A stretch of 64,000 nucleotides of DNA, from assembly GCF_002220865.2 (NCBI RefSeq), contig NZ_NHRJ02000017.1, positions 22,133 through 86,132 on the forward strand, read 5' to 3'. A program made the translations under genes and the position numbers. The notes below the pieces were generated by a model. It did no database searches, was not told the DNA's origin, and saw nothing but the letters and a program-made list of their open reading frames with translations. How positions within the stretch are numbered: the stretch's first letter is position 1; each line of letters opens with the position of its first letter. Source of the DNA: Paenibacillus xerothermodurans (GTDB taxonomy: Bacteria; Bacillota; Bacilli; Paenibacillales; NBRC-103111). Below are positions 9,396 to 18,121 of this stretch, one piece after another.

Positions 9396-9423
9396 ATTAT
9401 ATGAGGGGCGTTTACTTATATTC
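9396..9423 (-). promoter_or_regulatory. Candidate sigma-E promoter of spoIIID
   Basis: On the minus strand GAATATA (9417-9423), a 13-bp spacer and CATATAAT (9396-9403) resemble the sigma-E -35 (ATAT core) and -10 (CATANAAT) elements. They lie about 35 bp upstream of the TTG start. Bacillus spoIIID is known to be sigma-E dependent. The match was made by eye. Confidence 0.5.
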
Positions 9424-9578
9424 TTTGTTTCCAAGCCTGACAAGCCCAACCGCTTACAATTATTTTCAGGACAAGCGACAAATCCGCGGATAAAATGCCA
9501 GGGAAGTTCGCATAAAAAAATGGTCTCACCAGACAAACCATCGATGAACTTCTTCCGGCTGTATAACTCTTCCCATAC

Positions 9579-9605
9579 GAAAAAAAGGAGCGCTCCAGCG
9601 CTCCT
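9579..9605 (-). terminator. Rho-independent terminator of spoIIQ
   Basis: A perfect 9-bp stem AGGAGCGCT/AGCGCTCCT with a two-base centre, followed on the minus strand by seven T, 18 bp after the spoIIQ stop. Confidence 0.85.
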
Positions 9606-9623
9606 GATATATTATGTAGATGC

Positions 9624-10361
9624 TTATTCAGTCTCGGCAAAGAACTGCTCCGGATTAACCGATTGTCCGCCCTCGCCTTGTCTCACTTCGAAGTGCAGAT
9701 GCACACCTTGCTCTTTTTCCAGCTCGTTACGACCGGCTTTGGCGATCGGATCTCCTTGTTTGACTTCGGCGTCCTTAGTGACTTTCACTTCCGCGAGACT
9801 CTGGTAGACAGTCACCAGTCCGTTGCTATGCGTGATCTCAACCAAGTTACCAACCACAGGATTTTTTTCAACAGCCGTTACTTTGCCGCTCATTGCCGCC
9901 AGCACGTCAAACGTTTGATCGTCAGGCTTTGCAAAATCCATACCCATGTGAGGCGTAAAGGTGTCGCCATACTCAACCATTGCAGCTTGTCGTACTTCAT
10001 TGGAAGCTTTGCTGTCGAAGAACGGCAGTACTACCTCGAGTTCTCCCTTTTCCGCGAATGGCAATTGCATTGCTTCAGCAGCGGTGTTCGCTTCGACCGC
10101 CTCAGGCTTGCTTACACTCTCAGTTACTGTGGTTTGGTCCTTGTCACCAAGTCCAAGCTCACCGGTGAAAACCGATTTGCCGGCATCCTGGTAGACCCAC
10201 ATTAACGTTAAGATAATTGCCGCGGCCGCCATGTACGTTGCAGGAAATACCCACTTTTTTGCCAAAAACCTTTTCCATGTAAACGTTGTGCTGCTCTGTG
10301 CTCCCTCGTTGGATTTAGGAGCTTCTTCCTTGTTCTGTAAATCTTTTTTTTGTTCACTCAT
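9624..10361 (-). CDS. spoIIQ: SpoIIQ, membrane-anchored M23/LytM sporulation protein
   Basis: Forespore membrane protein that spans the intermembrane space and binds mother-cell SpoIIIAH during engulfment. The 245-residue protein has a short cytoplasmic N-terminus, one membrane helix near residues 35-55, a linker, and a C-terminal LytM domain. The metal-binding motifs are both visible: HMGMDFA (HxxxD) and HLHFEV (HxH). This differs from Bacillus subtilis SpoIIQ, which is known to lack part of the zinc site, and resembles the clostridial type. GAGGTGATAAATCT precedes the ATG. Location between spoIIID and spoIID matches Bacillus. Confidence 0.9.
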   Translation of the reverse strand: MSEQKKDLQNKEEAPKSNEGAQSSTTFTWKRFLAKKWVFPATYMAAAAIILTLMWVYQDAGKSVFTGELGLGDKDQTTVTESVSKPEAVEANTAAEAMQLPFAEKGELEVVLPFFDSKASNEVRQAAMVEYGDTFTPHMGMDFAKPDDQTFDVLAAMSGKVTAVEKNPVVGNLVEITHSNGLVTVYQSLAEVKVTKDAEVKQGDPIAKAGRNELEKEQGVHLHFEVRQGEGGQSVNPEQFFAETE

Positions 10362-10382
10362 AGATTTATCACCTCGCTAACC

Positions 10383-10410
10383 ATTGTTGCCACGGATACG
10401 AGTTTTATAC
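10383..10410 (-). promoter_or_regulatory. Candidate sigma-F (or sigma-G) promoter of spoIIQ
   Basis: Minus strand: GTATA (10406-10410), 14-bp spacer, GGCAACAAT (10383-10391). The -10 fits the GGNNANANT pattern exactly; the spacer is about one base shorter than usual. It lies just upstream of the spoIIQ ribosome site, and Bacillus spoIIQ is sigma-F dependent. Confidence 0.5.
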
Positions 10411-10505
10411 GCGAGGTGCTCTACTTTTACAGACATTTTTTCAAATATTCATATAACATCCAAACAGACGCGGCGTAGGCCAATTCGAAAGATCGCAGAG
10501 CTCGG

Positions 10506-11549
10506 TTACGAGCCTATTAGACTGGCTGCGCTTTGTATTGCTATACCGGTGTAATAATGTTTGACGATTTCCTCCGCGGTCTTGCCTTCCCGGGCCATGC
10601 CATTGGCGCCCCACTGGCTCATCCCAACCCCATGACCGTAACCAAACGTGGTGATGATGAGATCTGTTCCCTTCCAGTTCCATTGAAAATGCGATGAGTT
10701 TAACCCGAGCCTTTCCCGAATTTCCCGTCCACTGAACACTTTGCCGCCAACTGTCATTTTTTTGATACGCCGCCCTTGGCTGGTCTCCAACACTCGTAAA
10801 CCGCTGCTTTTGCCCGCCGAAACAGGAATCATCCGGTTGGTTCCCAATCTCCTCTGCAGCTCTTTGGCGGAAATGCTGACCGTTTCTGCGTAACGTGGTG
10901 ATAAATGAATATCCCAAGGTGAAGGTACACTCCGCAAATAAGGGATGTACGCATTCCAATAATCTTCCGAATTCTCCGTGTAGCCGTTGCTGGTTGAAAA
11001 AAAGTTCGCCTGAATCGGTTCATCCGCATAGGTTAGTATGAAATCTTCAGTCTCATTCACAGCACGGTCGAGTTTGTCCGAGTTAGCCGTATACGCATCC
11101 GCTCCCCAACGCTGCTTAAGTTCATCATCGCTGACATATGCTTGATGAGCAATCGTGTCAGTGACCCAGGCACCGGCGACCGGCACGTTGCTAAAATCCT
11201 GCTGCACGTATCTTCTAATAATATAGGTTCGAGCAGCCATCGCTTGCGCCTTCATAGCTTCCAATTCGAACTCTATCGGCATCTCCGCCGCGATTACACC
11301 TCTCACGTATTGGTTGAGTTCTAGTCGGACGACCTTTTTTTGTTTCGTCAAGTAAAGAGCGACTTCCAATGACGGTGTAGTCTCCGCCTGCTTTCGTTCA
11401 ATTATCACCGGCGCATCGTCATCGAAAGCAGCAGGCGTGGGGGAGGGCGCGGGCGTATCCTTTTCAAGAATCGATGGAACGGCCACTATCACCGCTATAA
11501 ACCCGGACAGGCACGCTGCCACCCATTGAAGTACTTTCTGTTTGTCCAA
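10506..11549 (-). CDS. spoIID: Stage II sporulation protein D (SpoIID)
   Basis: Membrane-anchored lytic transglycosylase needed for septal peptidoglycan thinning and engulfment. The 347-residue protein has an N-terminal hydrophobic anchor (about residues 9-27), YVRGVIAAEMPIEFELEAMKAQAMAARTY, and the C-terminal GYGHGVGMSQWGANGMA, the SpoIID signature. The frame is open to 11648, but the TTG at 11549 has GGAGG 7 nt upstream and gives MDKQK directly before the anchor, with a length close to the Bacillus protein. ATG 11564 overlaps that ribosome site and is unlikely. Murein cleavage is from family knowledge. Confidence 0.94.
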   Translation of the reverse strand: MDKQKVLQWVAACLSGFIAVIVAVPSILEKDTPAPSPTPAAFDDDAPVIIERKQAETTPSLEVALYLTKQKKVVRLELNQYVRGVIAAEMPIEFELEAMKAQAMAARTYIIRRYVQQDFSNVPVAGAWVTDTIAHQAYVSDDELKQRWGADAYTANSDKLDRAVNETEDFILTYADEPIQANFFSTSNGYTENSEDYWNAYIPYLRSVPSPWDIHLSPRYAETVSISAKELQRRLGTNRMIPVSAGKSSGLRVLETSQGRRIKKMTVGGKVFSGREIRERLGLNSSHFQWNWKGTDLIITTFGYGHGVGMSQWGANGMAREGKTAEEIVKHYYTGIAIQSAASLIGS

Positions 11550-11649
11550 ATTGTGTTCCTCCATCATTCTATCGTGACAGGAAAGTTGCCTGCTCGTTAC
11601 AGGTAAAACCATGATATGAATGAGAAAGATAGAATAGAACCCGGACATA

Positions 11650-11691
11650 GAAAAGAGGAGACTCTCAAAAGTTACAGAGAATCTCCTCTTT
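11650..11691 (-). terminator. Rho-independent terminator of murA
   Basis: Long inverted repeat (AAAGAGGAGA...TCTCCTCTTT) followed by T-rich sequence on the minus strand, 24 bp after the murA stop and upstream of spoIID. Confidence 0.85.
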
Positions 11692-11715
11692 CGGTTGCAT
11701 GATAAAGATGCCTGT

Positions 11716-13050
11716 TTAAGCCATACTAGGGCTCGGGCTAATGGTAAAGATCGAAATGCTGTCCTTCTTCACTTCTTCTTCCAACGTGTCAACTACGAGA
11801 CGTTCGATGTCTGCGCCAACCTGCTTGAGCTTACTGGCGATATCCACGTAACCGCGGTCAATATGATGGATGCCCGTGATCTCGGTTTCGCCTTCTGCAG
11901 CAAGAGCAGCCAAGATGAGGGCCGCGCCAGCGCGCAGATCGGTCGCGCAAACCTTTGCACCCCGGAGCTTACCGCCGCCGTTGATCACAGCAGTACGGCC
12001 ATCCACCTTGATTTGTGCGTTCATATTCACCAATTGTTCCACATGCATAAAACGGTTTTCGAACACGGTCTCGGTGACGATGCTAGTGCCGTCGGCCGTT
12101 AAAAGCAGTGCCATCATTTGGGACTGCATATCGGTAGGAAAACCCGGATAAGGCAAAGTCTTCACATCAACAGAGCGAAGCGGTCCGTGGGTGAATACCC
12201 GCAATCCGTTCTCATCTTCCTCGATTTGTACGCCCATTTCCTGCATTTTTGATATGACCGGACGCAAATGGTCGCCGATCGCTCCTTCAATATACAAGTC
12301 ACTGCCTGTGATGGCAGCGGCGATCATATATGTACCCGCTTCGATCCTGTCAGGAATCACCGTATGTGCGGCACCGTTCAACCGCTCCACACCATCGATT
12401 CGAATCAATCCGGTGCCGGCCCCACGAATTTTGGCGCCCATGGCATTCAAATAGTTGGCCAAATCGACAATTTCCGGTTCTTTCGCTGCATTCTCGATGG
12501 TAGTCGTGCCTTTAGCCAGCGAGGCTGCCATCATAATATTCTCCGTTGCGCCAACACTGGCAACATCCAGATAGATCTTGGCGCCCTTAAGCCGTCCTTT
12601 GCTGCGGGCTTCGATGAAGCCCTGCCCGAGCACAATCTCAGCGCCCATCGCCTCAAACCCTTTTAGATGCTGGTCTATCGGACGGGTTCCAATAGCACAG
12701 CCGCCGGGCAGTGAAATTCTCGCCTGGCCCATCCGGGTCAATAAAGGTCCCATTACGAGAAAGGAAGCTCTCATTTTTCGTACCAAATCATAGGAAGCCT
12801 CACAAGTACTAATATTTTGCGCGTTTACGCGTATTGTCTCATCTTTATACTCAATTTCGATTCCAAGACTCTCAAGCACTTTGTTAATGACGATGACGTC
12901 GTCCAAAGGAGGTGCCTCGTAAATCACACTCTCTCCTTCTGAACCCAATATAGAGGCTGCTATAATCGGCAGGACTGCGTTCTTTGCTCCATGTATTTTG
13001 ATTCTGCCTGACAACCTTTGGCCGCCGCGGACGATAATCTTGCTCATCAT
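11716..13050 (-). CDS. murA: UDP-N-acetylglucosamine 1-carboxyvinyltransferase MurA
   Basis: Transfers enolpyruvate from PEP to UDP-GlcNAc, the first committed step of peptidoglycan synthesis in the cytoplasm. The 444-residue protein has [12 protein letters not shown] (UDP-GlcNAc-binding Lys-Asn), the active-site loop [11 protein letters not shown] with Cys118 (the fosfomycin target), and the later [14 protein letters not shown]. The C-terminus extends past the usual end with about 20 mostly polar residues. GGAGGGGG precedes two adjacent ATGs (13050 and 13047). Its neighbourhood (spoIID, murA, DUF1146) matches the murAA locus of Bacillus. Confidence 0.97.
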   Translation of the reverse strand: MMSKIIVRGGQRLSGRIKIHGAKNAVLPIIAASILGSEGESVIYEAPPLDDVIVINKVLESLGIEIEYKDETIRVNAQNISTCEASYDLVRKMRASFLVMGPLLTRMGQARISLPGGCAIGTRPIDQHLKGFEAMGAEIVLGQGFIEARSKGRLKGAKIYLDVASVGATENIMMAASLAKGTTTIENAAKEPEIVDLANYLNAMGAKIRGAGTGLIRIDGVERLNGAAHTVIPDRIEAGTYMIAAAITGSDLYIEGAIGDHLRPVISKMQEMGVQIEEDENGLRVFTHGPLRSVDVKTLPYPGFPTDMQSQMMALLLTADGTSIVTETVFENRFMHVEQLVNMNAQIKVDGRTAVINGGGKLRGAKVCATDLRAGAALILAALAAEGETEITGIHHIDRGYVDIASKLKQVGADIERLVVDTLEEEVKKDSISIFTISPSPSMA

Positions 13051-13228
13051 GGTCCCCCTCCGCGCTGTTTTCTTTGCACACTGTAACAGTTTAGCATTGA
13101 ACCTTCAGCATGTAAATTTTCATTTTGTGACAAATCAATCAAGATAGTATTCGGAACCAACAAGGGATTTATAACGGTGGTACTACCCATTGTTGACAAA
13201 GTTCTCCTCTGTTATTCCGATAATCCCG

Positions 13229-13486
13229 TCAAAACATGCCTCCGATCCAGGTTGACCAGTGATAGTAATCAATGATAAATCGGGCGGCCTGATAGCCTAC
13301 CGAGACCGACAGCAGGATTTGCAGCAATGTGCTCTGAACGCTTTTTGGCCGTTTCAATAGTTTACCGAAATTAAGCTCCTGAAGCGCCCACCACGATCCA
13401 CCGATACAGATGAGTACGATAACAATATTCAACAATCCGTTCATGCCCATAGAGGCGTTCATTTGATCTACATAGTCCAATGTCAT
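13229..13486 (-). CDS. DUF1146 family membrane protein (YwzB-like)
   Basis: An 85-residue protein with two hydrophobic helices (about 15-37 and 52-72) and conserved aromatic residues: GGSWWALQELNFGKLLKRP and GYQAARFIIDYY. It matches the DUF1146/YwzB family found next to murA and the ATP synthase region in Bacillus. Function is unknown. It follows the S8 protease gene by only 17 bp, so it may be co-transcribed with it. Confidence 0.8.
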   Translation of the reverse strand: MTLDYVDQMNASMGMNGLLNIVIVLICIGGSWWALQELNFGKLLKRPKSVQSTLLQILLSVSVGYQAARFIIDYYHWSTWIGGMF

Positions 13487-13503
13487 CCCTGCTTCGTATT
13501 AAT

Positions 13504-16038
13504 CTACATTTTCATTCTTGCTAACATGGTAACAAACTCCGCACGCGAAGCTTGCCGGTCCGGCCGAAACGTGCCGTCCGCGTAACCGCCTATCCAACCT
13601 TCAGCTTTCATTTGTCTTAGTACGCTGACGCCCCAATAATCGTTGTCCACATCGGTGAATGGCGGATCGCCCCTGACTTGTCCCGGCTTGTTCATGCTTC
13701 GCGCGAACATCGTAATCATCTCCATCCTGCTGACAGGCTGATCCGGAGCAAACGACTGATCAGGATAACCGCCCACGATCCCACTCTGTGACGCCCTTGC
13801 TATGTGAGCGAATGCCCAGTGATCTGCCGGGAGATCGGTGTAATCGACATTTTTTTGCTGCTTCAGTTGAAATGCCCTGCTCAAAATTACGGTCGCCTCG
13901 GCACGGGTGATAGTCTGATCCGGGCGAAATGTATAATCGGCGTAACCATCAATGATGCGCTGGCGGCTCATTAGCATAATACTGCTCTCTGCCCAATGGC
14001 CTTGGACGTCACTATATCCGGCCGTGAGCGGCTTTGCACTTACTGTGAATTGGTACAGATGCCGGTCAAAGGGCTGAGCAGCAGTCAATTTTACATAGTG
14101 CGTTCCGGCAGGCAGACGTTCGTTGAGTTCAACCTGCTTGCCGCCTGACGCGTTCGTTACTGGCCGCATGCTGCTGTCATACAGGGACATCTGCATAGCG
14201 ATGTTAGCAGGAATCTCGCTCAAGCTCAACTGCACTACACTCTCTTGCGGCACTTCAAACTGAAACCAGTCCGTATCCGATTGTTTGTCGAACAAACCTG
14301 AGTAAGGCGAGTTCAACGATATTGCGGTGGCCTGATACGATCGGTTGTTAGGCTCATTCGGATCGATCTGCTTGGCATCATAGTCTATCACAAGTGTGTA
14401 CTCGCCTTCGACCGGAAGCGCGTATTGCTTCACATTCGAAACGCGGATGTAGTAGCTGCCGGGAAATACCTCGGACAGCTGCATCGTCTCCGCCGCACCA
14501 TCTCCGCCGTCGTCAACCGAGTAGGACCTCTCGCCCTGCTTTTGCACAAACAGCACTGGATCAATTCGCGCAGTATCCGAGCTTAACCGGATACGTAGAC
14601 TGCCCGATATCTGCACCGGGAGCTCAAACCAATCCTCGTCGTTCATCTGGTGGAAAGTTCCCTTGATCGTTTGGCTGCGCGAGGGTAGGACCGAAGCCTT
14701 ATATTGTCGATCGTTGTCCTCCATTTGATCGCGATATATGTCAAAAGATGTCGTCAATTGGTAGCGTACTTCCGATTCAACGCTGCGGTTGGACAGCTGC
14801 AGCTGCACGTGACTTCTGCCTTTGCTCACTTGGAGGGCTGTCGGCTGGCCCGGCTTTGCCGTTACGTTGGTGAATGTGCCGTGTACGTTGGTATGCTGCA
14901 CTGTCACTGTCTGGCCGGATGGTATGTGAAAATTTAAGTGTACTACCCCATCGTACGGGGCATCTAAATAAAACCAATCCTGATCGGAGCCTCCCGCAAA
15001 AGCAGCGCTGTTCATTTTACTGACTGAGATTGATTTCGCTTGATCCTTACGGTTGTTTGGCTCATACATGTCCGAGCGGGGAGTCTCTGTCAAGGCACGG
15101 TCAGCGCGCAGCAGTCCATACCCTGTGGTTCTGTCCCAGCCGGCAGTCGACAAATCTTGCGCTGTCTGCTTGAGCAGTTGACGCAGCTGGGCAACATTCA
15201 AATCGGGATGACGACTCCACGCCAAAGCGGCGACCGCTGCCACTTGTGGGGCGGCCATTGAAGTTCCATCTTTCAGCTCGTATGAGCCTCCTCTGGCGGT
15301 AGTGAATACGTCCCACGGAGCCACAAGATCGATCTCGGACCCGCTGTTGGAGCGTTCGTCAGCAGTTAAATTACTGTCCATGCCCCCGACCGCTAAAACC
15401 GTCGGATATGCGGCCGGATACTTGACCCGGTTACCTTCGTTACCGGTGGCCGCCACCAGCAGTACATTACGCTCTTCTGCATAGCGCACTATGTCACTCA
15501 TGTAAGTGGAGTACTTATTTAAACCAAGTGACAGCACGACGATTTTCGCGCCATGGTCGATTGCATAGCGAATGCCCTCGCCGAGCTTCGCCTCGCCTCC
15601 GGAGCCATCGGATTCCAGCGCCTTGATCGGCATGATCTTGGTCTGCCATAGTATACCTGCCACGCCTTTATCATTGTTACCTACAGCACCGACAACGCCA
15701 GCGACATTGGTGCCGTGACCGTTGTCATCCTGAGGCGGCAGGTTTGGATCAATCAAATTGACCCCATCCACCAAATTAGGCTGAAGATCCGGATGATTCA
15801 AGTCTACTCCCGTGTCAACAATTGCTATAGTTAATCCGGCATTTCCGGTTGTGACATCCCAAGCCTGGTTCGCATGAATTTGCGCTAAATAAGATTGCTT
15901 CTCCACGAAGGGATCGTCCGCCGCCGCTGCAGTCAGCACTTCCGAGCTTTTGGCGTACGCATTTCCCGCACACAGCGTGCCCAGAAATAAGACCATGATC
16001 CAAAGAAAGAAATGACGTACTACCTTGGTATGAAGCAT
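13504..16038 (-). CDS. Secreted subtilisin-like (S8) serine protease with SLH anchor repeats
   Basis: About 844 residues, predicted to be secreted and held at the surface. A signal peptide ends near AYA-KSS (residue 29). The S8 catalytic domain has Asp75 (AIVDTGVD), His108 (DDNGHGTNVAG), oxyanion Asn200 (ATGNEG) and Ser260 (KDGTSMAAPQ). Three pre-peptidase-C-like beta domains follow, each with an E(P/D)N(N/D) plus DWF pattern (about 335, 440, 560). Three SLH repeats close the protein (GHWAESSI, DHWAFAHI, DYWGVSVL), with TRAE/SRAE motifs in the first and third and SRME in the second. The start is ATG 16038, 9 nt after AAGGA; ATG 16044 is also possible. Substrate unknown; SLH binding would need CsaB-type pyruvylated polymer. 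Confidence 0.92.
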   Translation of the reverse strand: MLHTKVVRHFFLWIMVLFLGTLCAGNAYAKSSEVLTAAAADDPFVEKQSYLAQIHANQAWDVTTGNAGLTIAIVDTGVDLNHPDLQPNLVDGVNLIDPNLPPQDDNGHGTNVAGVVGAVGNNDKGVAGILWQTKIMPIKALESDGSGGEAKLGEGIRYAIDHGAKIVVLSLGLNKYSTYMSDIVRYAEERNVLLVAATGNEGNRVKYPAAYPTVLAVGGMDSNLTADERSNSGSEIDLVAPWDVFTTARGGSYELKDGTSMAAPQVAAVAALAWSRHPDLNVAQLRQLLKQTAQDLSTAGWDRTTGYGLLRADRALTETPRSDMYEPNNRKDQAKSISVSKMNSAAFAGGSDQDWFYLDAPYDGVVHLNFHIPSGQTVTVQHTNVHGTFTNVTAKPGQPTALQVSKGRSHVQLQLSNRSVESEVRYQLTTSFDIYRDQMEDNDRQYKASVLPSRSQTIKGTFHQMNDEDWFELPVQISGSLRIRLSSDTARIDPVLFVQKQGERSYSVDDGGDGAAETMQLSEVFPGSYYIRVSNVKQYALPVEGEYTLVIDYDAKQIDPNEPNNRSYQATAISLNSPYSGLFDKQSDTDWFQFEVPQESVVQLSLSEIPANIAMQMSLYDSSMRPVTNASGGKQVELNERLPAGTHYVKLTAAQPFDRHLYQFTVSAKPLTAGYSDVQGHWAESSIMLMSRQRIIDGYADYTFRPDQTITRAEATVILSRAFQLKQQKNVDYTDLPADHWAFAHIARASQSGIVGGYPDQSFAPDQPVSRMEMITMFARSMNKPGQVRGDPPFTDVDNDYWGVSVLRQMKAEGWIGGYADGTFRPDRQASRAEFVTMLARMKM

Positions 16039-16450
16039 GCTCATGGTTCCTTTACATCTTTTTGATAACAGCATTTAAGTATTCGCTAAAAGGTGGATAT
16101 TTCCCTGCAATCACACAAAAAACAAATTAGTAAATATTGGATTACATGTTACCATAATATTGCATAAGTGACCGCTGCATTACCGCACTACTATCTATTT
16201 TTGTTCGCGTTCTACTCTGCCTGTAAGCTATTACCCAGTATAATATTATTACAAGCATGCTGCAGAGCGGAAGCTGTAGATTATTTCAATGTGTGAGTCA
16301 AAATTCGACTCCAACCCCACATGCTCGTAATCAAAAATAACCATTTAAGGTAGGGTGATTATCGGTAGCGGGTGGACGTAAGAGAGTATAAATCCGGTGT
16401 GTGCGCAGCAGAACGACAACAGCCAGGGCAGCAGTTTCGTAACATGAAGA

Positions 16451-16491
16451 AAAGCTCAGCGGCTTCCGCCTTGTGCGGACCCTCTGAGCTT
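16451..16491 (-). terminator. Second hairpin downstream of nuoN
   Basis: AAGCTCAG/CTGAGCTT outer arms and a TCCGC/GCGGA inner stem, followed on the minus strand by TTTCTTC. It lies about 110 bp beyond the nuoN stop, in tandem with the hairpin at 16558. Confidence 0.6.
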
Positions 16492-16557
16492 GATTATACA
16501 CCATTGCAGCCGGCGTGAGGCCTGACAACAATGGTAACTTACGACCATCGCGGTCGC

Positions 16558-16585
16558 AAAAGAGACTGACAGCACTGTCTCTTTT
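16558..16585 (-). terminator. Terminator hairpin of the nuo operon
   Basis: A perfect 9-bp AAAAGAGAC/GTCTCTTTT stem with a 10-nt loop, 18 bp after the nuoN stop. Its A-rich left and T-rich right sides make it usable in both directions. Confidence 0.75.
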
Positions 16586-16602
16586 AACGACAATCTCTAA
16601 GC

Positions 16603-18117
16603 TTAGCTGAGAAAGAACAAGTCCTGGGTCAATGAGAAAATTCCTTCTATCCACCCTAACACCCAGTGCGGTATCACGCCCAACAGCACGCTGACGCCGG
16701 CGCACAACCATATGGTGATAGCCAACTGCCATGTTGCCGACACCGGACGCGATTGAAAGTCGCTACGCATGAACATCTGACGAATCAAACCGAAATAGTA
16801 GTAAAACGATACAACGCTGGTGCCGATCAACACGGCAGCCAACCAATAATTGTGAGTCTGCACGGTCCCCAGCATGATGTACAATTTACCGAAAAATCCG
16901 CCCGACAGAGGCAGCCCCGCTAAAGATAACACCAGCAGTACAGTAGCCACCGCGAGGCCCGGCGCCCGATAGTATAGCCCGGCCAGTCCATTGATGTGCT
17001 CTTCCCCCGTCGACCGTTCCAACACCATGACCACGGCAAATATACCAATATTCATAAAGAGGTACGCGATCAGATAAAAAGCAAATTCCGAAAAGTTCGA
17101 GTAATGGACCATCGAAAACTGGATAGCAATAGGCACAAGCAGATAGCCGGAATTGGCGATTCCGGAATAGGCGAGCAGACGTTTCAAATTAGTCTGACGC
17201 AGCGCGATGAAATTACCGAGTATCATCCCCACTGCCGCCACGATCATTAATGACAGCAAAACATCCTTATGAAGCGGGTGTTCCATCAGTGCGCCTATTC
17301 CATACACGCCGTACAACACACGGAATAAAATCGCAAATGCCGCACCTTTGGACACGACAGCTAGAAATGCCGTGATAGGGGTCGCGGCCCCCTGATATAC
17401 ATCCGGCGCCCACATATGAAACGGCGCTGCAGCGACTTTGAAAGCAAATCCGGCGAGCAGCAGAAAGAACGAGACGTAGATGAAGGGCATTGCATCAGCA
17501 GCGTTTTGCCCCAGGGCAGTGTTGATTTCGGCTAAATTTGTCGAACCTGAGATGCCGTATAAAAAGGACATGCCGTACAAGATTATTGCCGAGGAAATAC
17601 CTCCGAGCACGATATATTTAAACGCACCTTCATTGGCCCGAATATCTTTTTTGCGCATGGCTACCAAAATGTAAGACGTAATGCTTAGCAACTCCAGGCC
17701 GACAAACAGCGTAATCAAATCTCCTGAGGAGGCCATGATCATACCCCCTACTGTCGCCGGCAGCAGCATGTAATAATACTCTCCGACATGCGGTACTTCC
17801 TCTTGCCGAACCGCGCCGATACTCATAAATGTTACCAGGCCGACGCCTGCCAGCAGGACAAGTTTCATGATATTGGCGAAATCATCGACCCGGTAGCTGT
17901 AATCAAGCAGATGCTTCGGCTCAGCCGGATTGAGTGCGCTGATGACGAAAAGGGTAGAGATAATGATGCCAACCAGGGAGAGCCAGCCCAGTAAAGAGCG
18001 GTTCACCTGCTTTGGGAGCACGAGGTCGATCAATGACAATACCACAGCAGCGATGACCAGAGTCAGCTCCGGTGCCATATATCCCAGGTCGCTCCATTGG
18101 AGCCGTAGTTGATCCAC
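16603..18117 (-). CDS. nuoN: NADH-quinone oxidoreductase subunit N
   Basis: Proton-pumping antiporter-like membrane subunit of complex I, last gene of the operon. The 504 residues form about 14 hydrophobic helices, with the conserved Lys-containing segment FKVAAAPFHMWAPDVYQGAATPITAFLA. The GTG start at 18117 has GGAGG 8 nt upstream and lies 4 bp after the nuoM stop. Two hairpins follow the stop. It is a member of the NuoL/M/N family; the position and the start MDQLRLQWSDLGYMAPEL identify it as N. Confidence 0.96.
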   Translation of the reverse strand: MDQLRLQWSDLGYMAPELTLVIAAVVLSLIDLVLPKQVNRSLLGWLSLVGIIISTLFVISALNPAEPKHLLDYSYRVDDFANIMKLVLLAGVGLVTFMSIGAVRQEEVPHVGEYYYMLLPATVGGMIMASSGDLITLFVGLELLSITSYILVAMRKKDIRANEGAFKYIVLGGISSAIILYGMSFLYGISGSTNLAEINTALGQNAADAMPFIYVSFFLLLAGFAFKVAAAPFHMWAPDVYQGAATPITAFLAVVSKGAAFAILFRVLYGVYGIGALMEHPLHKDVLLSLMIVAAVGMILGNFIALRQTNLKRLLAYSGIANSGYLLVPIAIQFSMVHYSNFSEFAFYLIAYLFMNIGIFAVVMVLERSTGEEHINGLAGLYYRAPGLAVATVLLVLSLAGLPLSGGFFGKLYIMLGTVQTHNYWLAAVLIGTSVVSFYYYFGLIRQMFMRSDFQSRPVSATWQLAITIWLCAGVSVLLGVIPHWVLGWIEGIFSLTQDLFFLS

Positions 18118-18121
18118 CGGC

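Larger units (their letters stand above)
16039..16602. other. Intergenic region between nuoN and the S8 protease
   Basis: The left part should hold the protease promoter, but I see no convincing -35/-10 pair. A GAGTC/GACTC small inverted repeat lies near 16295-16311. The right third carries the two nuo hairpins listed separately. ORFs here lack a ribosome site and overlap the hairpins, so I see no gene. Confidence 0.6.

Noticed and set aside
9493..9520. Second terminator-like sequence upstream of spoIIID
   Set aside because: Only a bulged 3+4 bp stem before a T7 run; too weak to call.
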